DNA from: DAOVRD01 sp964521715
Lineage (GTDB): Bacteria; Planctomycetota; Brocadiia; SM23-32
DNA: 64,000 nt
Assembly: GCA_964521715.1 (NCBI GenBank)
Contig: CAZFSS010000018.1
Location: forward strand, 10,618-74,617
Reading direction: 5' to 3'
Position numbers and translations under genes: made by a program. The notes beneath the pieces were generated by a model. It was not told the origin of the DNA. It saw only the letters and a list, made by a program, of their open reading frames with translations, and did not search any database. Every line of letters begins with the position of its first letter. Position 1 is the stretch's first letter. This document shows, one piece after another, positions 49,743 through 57,291 of the stretch.

Positions 49743-50554
49743 GGGCGGCCTCCCAGCAGCTTCTCGGCGTTCGTCCTCAGCACGGCTTCCTTGACGCTCT
49801 CGGGCACCTCGGCGTTCTTGACCTTCAGCACGTTGGCCCGCGGGTAGAACAGGGGCGTGTGCGTGCCGAAAAGCAGGCGCTTGACCGGGAACAGCTTGAT
49901 CGCGCTGGCCAGGGACGATTCGTGCTCGAAGAAGCTCAGCTCGATCCACATGTTCTGCGGCAGCGCCGCCTTGCGCTCCAGCTTCGGCTTGCCCTGGAGC
50001 TGATTGACCATGTCGGGCGGCGCCAGCTCGCACCGGTCCCACAGCCTGCCGAAGCCGAACGCCACCACCCGCAGGTCGCGATGCCGCCGCGCCAGCAACA
50101 CCACGTCGTCGATCGGGAAGGGCGGCACCTTGGCGATCGCGTTCTGCATCCGCTTGTCTTCCGCGCGGACGTGGACGCCGAGCGCGACGCCGTCGGCCGC
50201 CGCCAGCTCGGCCAGCGCGTCCACGCACGGATCGTCCAGCTCGTAGAGGTGGTAGTTGGGCAGCAGCCGCACCAGGGGCACCGCCCATTCCTCGCGGCAG
50301 CGGCGATAGGCCTTCGCGCACCCCGGCAACGTGGGGTTCAACACCGCCGACGGGACGAAGAAGTCCGACCCGGCAAGCTCCGGCAGCCGCAGATCGTTCG
50401 CCTCCTGCGGGTCCGGCCAGAGATAGGCTTCCAGGGGATACGCGCAGGCGCGCGTGATGCCCTCGGCGCGCAGCCATGCCTCCAGGGACGCAGCGTCCGC
50501 CGGAGGGGTGGGCCTGAACGGCCAGACGCCACAGCCAACGTCGACGTCGAACAT
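49739..50554 (-). CDS. Amidohydrolase-2 family paralogue lacking the N-terminal HxH
   Basis: A 271-residue relative of the following gene. The C-terminal block LLFGTHTPLFYPRANVLKVK aligns with the G-S-D-Y-P region but reads GTHTP, and the N-terminus reads MFDVDVGCGVWPFRP in place of D-x-H-x-H. Metal ligands are therefore largely missing and the protein may be a catalytically inactive partner. The four-base overlap with the active paralogue supports a heteromeric pair; that is inference. Confidence 0.78.
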   Translation of the reverse strand: MFDVDVGCGVWPFRPTPPADAASLEAWLRAEGITRACAYPLEAYLWPDPQEANDLRLPELAGSDFFVPSAVLNPTLPGCAKAYRRCREEWAVPLVRLLPNYHLYELDDPCVDALAELAAADGVALGVHVRAEDKRMQNAIAKVPPFPIDDVVLLARRHRDLRVVAFGFGRLWDRCELAPPDMVNQLQGKPKLERKAALPQNMWIELSFFEHESSLASAIKLFPVKRLLFGTHTPLFYPRANVLKVKNAEVPESVKEAVLRTNAEKLLGGRP

Positions 50555-50645
50555 CGCTCCGATCCTCCCGCGTCATGGGCGCCCGAAGAGGCACGGTTCA
50601 GCCGGCGCGGCCCTCCCTGCCGGGTTCGTTCCGAACGGCGTCCGC

Positions 50646-51521
50646 TCAGCGCCGGCCCCGCCGGCCGCCCTTGAACCAGCTCTCCCAGGGCGCGTCCTTC
50701 ACGGCCTGCCACGTGTCCGCCTGGAACTTCTCGTAATCCTCGGGCAGCCCCCGGGCGCGCTCCCAAACGACCTCGCGGTACAGCTCCGCCAGACGCGGCG
50801 CGTCGCCGAGCGTCATGCCCACATAGCGCCCGACGTGGTCCTGAGGCCGCACGTAGCGGTAGGGCGTCCGCACGCCGTGTCGCAACAGCCCTCGAAGGCT
50901 CTCGAAGGGCTCCGTGCGCTCCACGGCCTCGCCCTCGTCGGTCGCGGGATCGAACTCCCCGTGCCGGCCGCATATGTAGAGCGACGCCAGATACGCGGCC
51001 GCCTCGGCGTGGGGCTTGCCCCACTGCTGCTCGACCCGGCGGCAGAACTCCTCGTAGGGCGGCATGAACAGGATCGGGATCTGGCCCGTCTCCTCGAAAA
51101 CGGTCCGGACCGCCGCCGACAGGACGAAGTCGTTCGGCCCGTGCAGGCTCACCAGCACGACGCGCCTGAAGCCGTTGCGCACGATGGCCGTCGTCACGGC
51201 GATCGCGTAGTCGAGGGCCTCGCGCGGTAAGATGCAGACGCTGCCTGGCCACGTGCCCGTGGCGCCCGGGTAGCTGTAGTGGATCGTCGGCATGATGACG
51301 GCGTCCCATTCCTCGGCGACGATGCGGCAGACCGCCTCCGCCAGGAACGAGTCGCACGCCATGCCGACCAGCGGACCGTGCATCTCGAAACAGCCGACCG
51401 GCACGAGCACGATGCCGTTCCGTGCGCGCAGAGCGGCCATCTCGCCGGACGTCATCGTATCGGCCAGGATCTTCCGACCTGCGTCCTTGCTCGATGCGGG
51501 ACGCTTCGCCGAGCCTCTCAT
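50646..51521 (-). CDS. Creatininase-family amidohydrolase (paralogue 3)
   Basis: A 291-residue member of the creatininase family, distant from the tandem pair at 34613. Metal ligands E46, H48 and D57 are kept (VGCFEMHGPLVGMACDSF). The G-H-G-G-N loop is VSLHGPND and the H-A-x-E region is KPHAEAAAYLAS, so the second half of the site is modified. ATG 51521 has GGAGGCGAAAG upstream. It is second in the minus operon, 46 bases after the Gfo/Idh/MocA gene. Confidence 0.85.
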   Translation of the reverse strand: MRGSAKRPASSKDAGRKILADTMTSGEMAALRARNGIVLVPVGCFEMHGPLVGMACDSFLAEAVCRIVAEEWDAVIMPTIHYSYPGATGTWPGSVCILPREALDYAIAVTTAIVRNGFRRVVLVSLHGPNDFVLSAAVRTVFEETGQIPILFMPPYEEFCRRVEQQWGKPHAEAAAYLASLYICGRHGEFDPATDEGEAVERTEPFESLRGLLRHGVRTPYRYVRPQDHVGRYVGMTLGDAPRLAELYREVVWERARGLPEDYEKFQADTWQAVKDAPWESWFKGGRRGRR

Positions 51522-51567
51522 CTTTCGCCTCCTTCAGTCTACGCCGAGAGGGCCTGTGTAATGGCGC

Positions 51568-52677
51568 TTACCGCTTGGGCTCCTCCCTCTTGGCGGGCTT
51601 CAGTGCGCCGGATTCGATCATGTCCACCAGCGGGTTGCCTTCGACGTCGATGGGGAACTCGACGACTCCGCGCCGCCGCGCGGACTCCCAGCACGCGAAG
51701 ATGATCTCGGTCGATTGCAGCGCGTTCTTCGCGCCGTGCTCGGGCTCGGCGCCGCTCTCCAGGCACTCGACGGTGTGGGCGATCGCCCTGTTGTGGTAAA
51801 GGCCGTGATCGCTGGCGCTGGAGTGCATGCCCTCGTCGCCGCAGTCGACGCTCTCCCAATCCGTGCTGCCTCTGCGCTTCACGCGCAGCATGGGCATGCC
51901 CGGTCCGAAGGGGCCGGCCTCGATCACGCCGTCCGTGCCCACCATGCGGTCGTAGGCGCCGACCAGGTCCTTGCCCGCGCCTGCCGGGCCGGTGATGCAC
52001 TGCCCGTAGACGCCGTTGGCGTAGCGCCACAGCCCGTAGGCCACGTTCTCGTTGTGGCTGCCGAAGACCAGGCTCTCGGTGCGGTAATCGATCTGGCAGA
52101 CGGCCCATTCGACCGGCGTCTGATCGTTGAAGAAGCCCTGCATGTCCATATGGTGCGTGCCCGAGTCGTAGAGGTTGCCCTCGCCGAACTGCATCGCGAC
52201 GAGGTTGCCGATGGCGCCGTCGTCCAGCAGCCCCTTGGCCTTGCGGAACGGCCCGCCGAAGCGACGCATGTGGTTGAACGTGAGCTGCACGCCGTTGGCG
52301 GCGCAGACCTCAGCCATGCGCTTGCAGCCTGCCCAGGTGGTGGCCATCGGCTTCTCGCAGTGCACGGCCTTCACGCCGGCCTCGGCGCAGTCCACCGTCA
52401 TCTGCTCGTGTAGGTGCATCCACGTGCAGATGCTCACGATGTCCAGTTTCTCCTTGGCCAGCATCTTGTGGTAATCGGTGTAGACGCCCGGGATGTCGAA
52501 CGTCTTGGCGAACCTTTCGGCGCGCTCGGGCACGATGTCGGCGCAAGCCGCCAGCTTGCACTTGCGGCCGAGGGCCAGATAGCCCGGCGCGTGCCGATAG
52601 GCCATCGCATAACCCATGCGGCTCCTCTTCTCCGGGTCCTCTCCGCAGCCAATGAACCCCACGCGAAATGCGGACAT
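51568..52677 (-). CDS. Gfo/Idh/MocA family oxidoreductase
   Basis: A 369-residue NAD(P)-dependent dehydrogenase, probably of a sugar or inositol. The nucleotide fold opens FRVGFIGCGEDPEKRSRMGY, and the catalytic E-K-P is in AVHCEKPMATTW. A later GTHHMDMQGFF supplies the conserved His-x-x-Asp substrate site. ATG 52677 is chosen because GGAGGAGGCGTGAG precedes it; the open frame to 52812 is a shadow. It heads a five-gene operon (oxidoreductase, creatininase-like, two amidohydrolases, zinc dehydrogenase). Confidence 0.93.
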   Translation of the reverse strand: MSAFRVGFIGCGEDPEKRSRMGYAMAYRHAPGYLALGRKCKLAACADIVPERAERFAKTFDIPGVYTDYHKMLAKEKLDIVSICTWMHLHEQMTVDCAEAGVKAVHCEKPMATTWAGCKRMAEVCAANGVQLTFNHMRRFGGPFRKAKGLLDDGAIGNLVAMQFGEGNLYDSGTHHMDMQGFFNDQTPVEWAVCQIDYRTESLVFGSHNENVAYGLWRYANGVYGQCITGPAGAGKDLVGAYDRMVGTDGVIEAGPFGPGMPMLRVKRRGSTDWESVDCGDEGMHSSASDHGLYHNRAIAHTVECLESGAEPEHGAKNALQSTEIIFACWESARRRGVVEFPIDVEGNPLVDMIESGALKPAKREEPKR

Positions 52678-52815
52678 CTCACGCCTCCTCCAATGCCGGC
52701 AAAACAGGCTCCTGTTGGAAACGGCCAGCCACGGGCCGCACGGATGCGGCAGTCTAAAGCGAAGCCGATACAGCGTCAACGGTCCGCCGGCGATGCCGGC
52801 CGGGCGCGGCATCCG

Positions 52816-52850
52816 GCCTTCGTAGCCGAAGCTACTTCGGCGGAGTAGGC
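52816..52850 (-). repeat. Dispersed element CCTACTCCGCC...CGGCTACGAAGG, copy 2 (inverted)
   Basis: The minus strand reads GCCTACTCCGCCGAAGTAGC then TTCGGCTACGAAGGC, matching 24971-25005. It is itself partly palindromic, so a hairpin is possible. Confidence 0.6.
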
Positions 52851-52857
52851 CGCCGCG

Positions 52858-52920
52858 CCCCTACTCCTGCTCCCGCCGTACGGCGGGCAAGCCTGCCCTT
52901 GCTCCTACTTCTGCTCCCGC
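52858..52920 (+). repeat. CTCCTGCTC-type low-complexity tract, copy 2
   Basis: CTACTCCTGCTCCCGCCG and CTCCTACTTCTGCTCCCGCC are repeated on either side of a short CGTACGGCGGG palindrome. Related to 45419-45465. Confidence 0.5.
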
Positions 52921-52963
52921 CGTTAGCCGTTAGCAGGTAGCCGGTAGCGTCCCGCCGCCCGCC

Positions 52964-53227
52964 TTAATCCACTCGCTTGTAGAGGACCCAGTACCGCCTG
53001 CCCGGCCCGCGGTGGAAGTAGAGTTCGAAGACCTCGCCCGAGGTGGTCTTCACGACGTAGTGGTCGCGATGGCGCCTCTGCCACCAGGGCCCGCTGAAGT
53101 CGAGCGTGCGCCACTTGCGCTGCACTTCGGCGACTTCGTAATCCGCGCCGCGCCACACGAAGGAACCGGGCGGGCCGCCGGCCCCCTCCCGGCGCACTTC
53201 GATCTCGTCGCTGATGAACTCCACCAT
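52964..53227 (-). CDS. DUF6504-like small protein
   Basis: An 87-residue protein starting VEFISDEIEVRREGAGGPPG with the block SFVWRGADYEVAEVQRKWRT and an aromatic beta-rich end (YFHRGPGRRYWVLYKRVD). The pattern of an F-x-W-R-G strand and W-rich core matches DUF6504. Function unknown. It follows the HD-like/kinase gene by 36 bases and probably shares its transcript. Confidence 0.8.
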   Translation of the reverse strand: MVEFISDEIEVRREGAGGPPGSFVWRGADYEVAEVQRKWRTLDFSGPWWQRRHRDHYVVKTTSGEVFELYFHRGPGRRYWVLYKRVD

Positions 53228-53263
53228 GGCCGTACCGTATCCTCGGCCGGGCCGCCCGAGCCG

Positions 53264-54577
53264 TCAAGAGCCGACGGGCGAGAGGAGCGTCGTCTGCGTG
53301 CCCCCGTCGACGGACTTGGCCGGCCAGTAGGGCTTCGCGTGGCCTTCGGCGTCGACCACCATGTGGCGGTCGGCCTCGTACAGGGCGGGCGGCGCGATCA
53401 GGCGATACTGCCTGCGGACGATGCGTTCCGGCACGGCGCGGTGGCGCCCCTCGTTGCGCTTCAGGGCCTCGTCCTGGGCGATGTCGAAGAAGTAGCTCAC
53501 GATCTCGGCAGCGGACCACCGCGCTGCCTGGACGGGCATCGAGCGGAGCCGCTCCGAGTAGTTGGTTGCGTCGAACGTCACCTCCTCGCCCGCGCGGAGG
53601 CGCTCGCGGACGCGATCCATGCAGCGCTGGAAGACCAGGTAGTTCTGGCTCTGGTCAGAGGGATCGCCGGTCAGCTCCTCCCTCATCTGGTCGGACGAGA
53701 TGATGCTCGTGTGCGCCAGGTGCTCCCCGGCCCAGGTGGACTTGCCGCAGCCCGCCGGACCGACCAGCAGGTGCAGCCGCCCGCGCGGCCGGTCCTTCTC
53801 GAGCTCGAGGCGTTCGACGTACCAGTCCGGCTCACTCATCCGGGCGACCAGTTCGAAGTAGCGCACGGCGTTGAGGGCCCGGTGCAGCTCGCGGCCTGCA
53901 AGGCCGACCAGGCGCACCTGCTCAAGGGCGAGCGAGGGAGCGCAGGGCTGTCCGAAGACGCCGAGCTGCTCGCACCGCCGGCGGAACTCTTCGAGGCGCG
54001 ACGCCTCGGCCTCGCGGTCCCCCGCATCGACGCCCCGCGCCGCCCGAAGCTCAGCCTGCTTCAGGCTGTAGAGCGCCCTCAGGTCCATGAGGCATGAGAG
54101 CCGCAGGTAGGCCTCGGCCGGCGCGCCGGAGCCCAGCAGCCCCGCCGGCGCGCGCTGGTTGGCGATCAGCAGAGCGGCGTGAGCGCGCACCACGAAGGGC
54201 AGGCCCGCCTCCCTGAGGACCTCGTTCGCCATGCGGGCGCTCTCCAGCGCGTGCGGCGGCCCGCCCCAGGGCGGCCACGAGGCACCGGCGCGCGGAAGCG
54301 CAACGGCCGGCAGCCCCGCGTGCAGGAACAGGGCCGCGACGTAGGCCGCCGGCATCGGGGTCCACCACGGGCTCATCATCGAATCGGCGCCGGACGCCGG
54401 CGCCGCAGGCGGATCGTCCAGCACCCGTAGCATCACGTCCTGCGTGTGGTCGAGCAGCGAGCGCCCGGCAAACGGGAAATCGGCCAGAGCAGAAAGGAAG
54501 GAAAAGGACTCGTCCCGCGAGGCGTCCGCCAGGTCAAGCGGCTCCGCGTTTGCGAGGCTTTCTGCCGAGCTCTTCAT
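53264..54577 (-). CDS. HD-like domain fused to P-loop polynucleotide-kinase-like domain
   Basis: A 437-residue fusion. Residues about 35-180 look like the HD domain of tRNA nucleotidyltransferases (LLDHTQDVMLRVL; AALFLHAGLP; then SARMANEVLREAGLPFVVRA and YLRLSCLMDLRALYSL). The HD doublet is H86-A87, so metal-dependent hydrolysis is doubtful. Residues about 255-437 form a P-loop kinase (LLVGPAGCGKSTWA, 271-284; SSDQMREELTGD; VTFDATNYSERLR) of the polynucleotide kinase/zeta-toxin type. This points to RNA-end repair, though no ligase is nearby. Its start lies inside alr (44-base overlap). Confidence 0.78.
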   Translation of the reverse strand: MKSSAESLANAEPLDLADASRDESFSFLSALADFPFAGRSLLDHTQDVMLRVLDDPPAAPASGADSMMSPWWTPMPAAYVAALFLHAGLPAVALPRAGASWPPWGGPPHALESARMANEVLREAGLPFVVRAHAALLIANQRAPAGLLGSGAPAEAYLRLSCLMDLRALYSLKQAELRAARGVDAGDREAEASRLEEFRRRCEQLGVFGQPCAPSLALEQVRLVGLAGRELHRALNAVRYFELVARMSEPDWYVERLELEKDRPRGRLHLLVGPAGCGKSTWAGEHLAHTSIISSDQMREELTGDPSDQSQNYLVFQRCMDRVRERLRAGEEVTFDATNYSERLRSMPVQAARWSAAEIVSYFFDIAQDEALKRNEGRHRAVPERIVRRQYRLIAPPALYEADRHMVVDAEGHAKPYWPAKSVDGGTQTTLLSPVGS

Positions 54578-55778
54578 CTGCCGAGACGGCGGAGGTGGCG
54601 CGGATACGGCTCAGGGCCGCGCCCTGAACCACTGAGCGCAACGGAGTTTCTACCACAACCGCGCCGCCCAGGACAAACTCACGCCGCACGCGCCGGCCTA
54701 CGGCGCAGGTGAGCTCGTAGGGGATCCTGTCGACGCGCCGCGCCATTTCCTCGATGCTGATGTGGCTGCCGTCCTGCTCGCCGTAGATGACGACCTCATC
54801 CCCCAGCCCGGCGTCCGGCACGTCGGTGACGTCCACGAGCGTCTGGTCCATGCAGACCCGGCCGACCACGGGCGCCCGCTTGCCCCGCACGAGGACCTCT
54901 CCCACGTTGGAGAACTGGCGGATGAAGCCGTCGTGGTAGCCGACGGGCAGCGTCGCGATGACGGATTCGCGCCAGGTGGTGAAGGTGTGCCCGTAGCCGA
55001 TCTTCTCCCCCTCAGGCAGCCGCTTGCACTCGCAGATGCGCGTGCGCATGGAGAGCACGGGGTGGAGCTCGAGGACCGACCGCAGCTCGGCCCGGGAGTA
55101 GAGGCCGTAGAGCATCAGGCCGGGCCGCACGCCGTCGAAATAGGACTCCGGCAGCCGCAGCACGCCGTTGCTGTTAGCCACGTGCACGAAGGGCAGGCGC
55201 ATGCCGGCCCGCTTGAGCTGCCGGAGCACGGACCGGAACCTCCGGATCTGCTCGTGGCTGAAGCTCAGGTCGTCGGCATCCGCGCAGGCGAAATGGGTGA
55301 ACAGGCCGCAGATGCGCAGGCCGCCCAGCCGGGACATCCGCAGGATCGACCTGGCAGCCGTCTCCCAGCCGAGTCCCACGCGATGCATGCCCGTGTCAAC
55401 CTTCACGTGGGTCAGCGCGACCGTCCCCCGCTTCAGCGCCTGCGCCGAGAGTTCCCGCGCGAAGTCTTCCTGAGTCAGGCACGCCATGATCCCATGGTCC
55501 AGGATCAGGCCGATGTCCTCGGCGGGCACGACGGTGAGCAGGCAGATCGGCTTCTCGATCCCGGCGTAGCGGAGGTCTATTGCCTCCTCGGTCATGGCGA
55601 CGGCGAACATGTCGACGCCGGCCATGTCCAGCGCGTGACAGACGACCGGGGCGCCGTGGCCGTAGGCATCCGCCTTGACCGCTGCGCAGATCTTCCGGTC
55701 CCCGATCAAGCTCCGCACGGCCGCCACGTTGCACATCAAAGCATCCAGATCGATGCGCGCAACGGTTGGCCGAGGCAT
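54534..55778 (-). CDS. alr: Alanine racemase
   Basis: A 414-residue PLP enzyme supplying D-alanine for peptidoglycan. K35 in AAVKADAYGHG carries PLP, and Y262 in KIGYGHTF is the second catalytic base. VKVDTGMHRVG, HVANSNGVL and GRVCMDQTLVDVTDV are all in place. The C-terminus has about 40 extra residues, ending in a basic RKPRKRG tail, and overlaps the next gene. A good promoter lies 44 bases upstream. Confidence 0.97.
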   Translation of the reverse strand: MPRPTVARIDLDALMCNVAAVRSLIGDRKICAAVKADAYGHGAPVVCHALDMAGVDMFAVAMTEEAIDLRYAGIEKPICLLTVVPAEDIGLILDHGIMACLTQEDFARELSAQALKRGTVALTHVKVDTGMHRVGLGWETAARSILRMSRLGGLRICGLFTHFACADADDLSFSHEQIRRFRSVLRQLKRAGMRLPFVHVANSNGVLRLPESYFDGVRPGLMLYGLYSRAELRSVLELHPVLSMRTRICECKRLPEGEKIGYGHTFTTWRESVIATLPVGYHDGFIRQFSNVGEVLVRGKRAPVVGRVCMDQTLVDVTDVPDAGLGDEVVIYGEQDGSHISIEEMARRVDRIPYELTCAVGRRVRREFVLGGAVVVETPLRSVVQGAALSRIRATSAVSADEELGRKPRKRGAA

Positions 55779-55821
55779 GGGCGAGCTCCAGATCGTCCGG
55801 GGCGGAGACGGACATCGGCAG

Positions 55822-55851
55822 ATTATAGGAAGGGCTGATTCGGCGAATCAA
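55822..55851 (-). promoter_or_regulatory. Promoter of alr
   Basis: Minus strand TTGATT (55846-55851), 18-base spacer, perfect TATAAT (55822-55827). Confidence 0.65.
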
Positions 55852-55967
55852 TCCGGTCGCCGGCCGAATGCATCAGGAAGCTTCAGGCGGCCTCAGGAGT
55901 CGCTCTCAGGCACTTGCGCAATCGCCAAAACGGCGCCAAAAAAGCCCCGGGACCGGCAATGGGTCGG

Positions 55968-55997
55968 TTGTGGCGTCTCCGCCCGTTGCCCTATAAT
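55968..55997 (+). promoter_or_regulatory. Promoter of the metallophosphoesterase gene
   Basis: TTGTGG (55968-55973), 18-base spacer, perfect TATAAT (55992-55997), 53 bases before the start codon. Confidence 0.6.
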
Positions 55998-56049
55998 CCG
56001 CCGTCCTGCGCAGCACTTTGCGCCCCGCGGCAGACCGGGGTTGGCAGCA

Positions 56050-56805
56050 ATGGCCGACGGCCGGATCGGATTCCGAATCGAGGAGGTGACGATCGGCAGC
56101 TCGTCCCTGCCGGCGGGCGCGCCGCCGTTGCGCCTGTGCCAGGTCAGCGACATGCACGTGCGGGCGGTGGGACCCCCGCACCGGCAGCTCGTGGAAGTGA
56201 TCAACGAGCGCCGGCCGCACTTCGTCTTCCTGACCGGGGATCTGGTCAGCCGCCGGAGCGACTCCCTCTCCCTCCTCGGCCGGGCGCTGAGCGGCATCGA
56301 GTGCTCCCACGGCGTCTTCGCGTGCCGGGGCAACTGGGAGGTGCGGCACGGGCCCCGACTTGCAGAGCTAAAGGCGCTGATGGCCGACTGGGGCGTGCAG
56401 CTGCTCGTGAACGAATCGGTCGCCGTGGAGACGGAGTGCGGCACCGTGCGCGTGAGCGCCGTGGACGACCTGACGGCAGGATGGCCCGACTTCCAGGCGG
56501 CCCTGGCGCAGAGCGACCGGGCGGACTGCACGATCCTGCTCGCCCACGCGCCCCTGGCCGCCAGGCTCATCGACGAGCGGTCGGGCGTGGACCTGGTCCT
56601 CAGCGGCCATACGCACGGCGGGCAGATCAGGGTCCCGGTGCTGTGGCGGCTGGCGCAGCCGGCGTGCCACGGGGGGTTTGCAGCCGGGCTCTACCGCATG
56701 CCCTGGGGATATGTCTACGTCAACAGGGGTTTCGGCACCGTGGGGCTGCCGATCAGGTTCCTTTGTCCCGCAGAAGTGACCTTCCTTCGGGTGGGACGGG
56801 CATAG
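56050..56805 (+). CDS. YkuE-like calcineurin-type metallophosphoesterase
   Basis: A 251-residue phosphoesterase with the family blocks in order: VSDMHV (D-x-H), FLTGDLVSR (GD), CRGNWEVR (GNH position), ILLAHAPL (HxP) and LSGHTHGGQI (GHxH). The His of GNH is Trp here, which removes the proton donor and is unusual. No signal peptide or anchor is seen. Related YkuE and LpxG enzymes act on lipids or cell-wall phosphates. Confidence 0.88.
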   Translation: MADGRIGFRIEEVTIGSSSLPAGAPPLRLCQVSDMHVRAVGPPHRQLVEVINERRPHFVFLTGDLVSRRSDSLSLLGRALSGIECSHGVFACRGNWEVRHGPRLAELKALMADWGVQLLVNESVAVETECGTVRVSAVDDLTAGWPDFQAALAQSDRADCTILLAHAPLAARLIDERSGVDLVLSGHTHGGQIRVPVLWRLAQPACHGGFAAGLYRMPWGYVYVNRGFGTVGLPIRFLCPAEVTFLRVGRA

Positions 56806-56823
56806 GGACACCGAGCACTTCGC

Positions 56824-57216
56824 CTACTGGCCCTTCGCCAGCACGTTGGCCACGGCCCGGATGACGGCTTTCAGGTCGCTGGCCTTGCTCAGGTAGCTGT
56901 CCGCCCCCATTCGGCGGAACTTGCGCTGCTTGGTCTTGTCGCCGGTCCCGTTGTAGATGACGAGGGCCATCGCAGGAGAGGCCGCTTTGAACTCCTGGAT
57001 GATGGCCTCGCTGTCGAAGCCGGGCAGGTCGGCGTTGATGACGGCCAAGTCCATCATCCGCTCCTGAAGGATGTTCCGGGCGGTTTCCAGGTCGAGCGCC
57101 ACTTCGCATTCGCAGCCCCGCTCGGTGAAAGCGTCGCGCAGCTCGTCGATGTTATGCCGGTCCTCTTCCACCAGCAGCAGTCGGCGCCGTACGACCTCTT
57201 CACGGAGCGCTCTCAT
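56824..57216 (-). CDS. Pseudo-receiver domain protein (no phosphoacceptor Asp)
   Basis: A 130-residue stand-alone CheY-like domain. The acidic pocket (E17, E18, D19 in LLLVEEDRHN) and the conserved Lys (K111 in YLSKASD) are present, but the phosphorylated Asp, four residues before Pro in h-h-D-x-x-h-P, is N61 (LAVINADLPG). The Thr/Ser switch is T91 (IYNGTGD), also shifted. It is probably regulated by something other than phosphorylation. GAGGGACGTCAA precedes ATG 57216. It follows the sulfatase-like gene on the same strand. Confidence 0.82.
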   Translation of the reverse strand: MRALREEVVRRRLLLVEEDRHNIDELRDAFTERGCECEVALDLETARNILQERMMDLAVINADLPGFDSEAIIQEFKAASPAMALVIYNGTGDKTKQRKFRRMGADSYLSKASDLKAVIRAVANVLAKGQ

Positions 57217-57291
57217 TTGACGTCCCTCGTGCGAAGCATCCCTGGAACCTTCGGGCGCCCGGCAGCGGCCCGGTCCCTTGCCGGACGCAAG

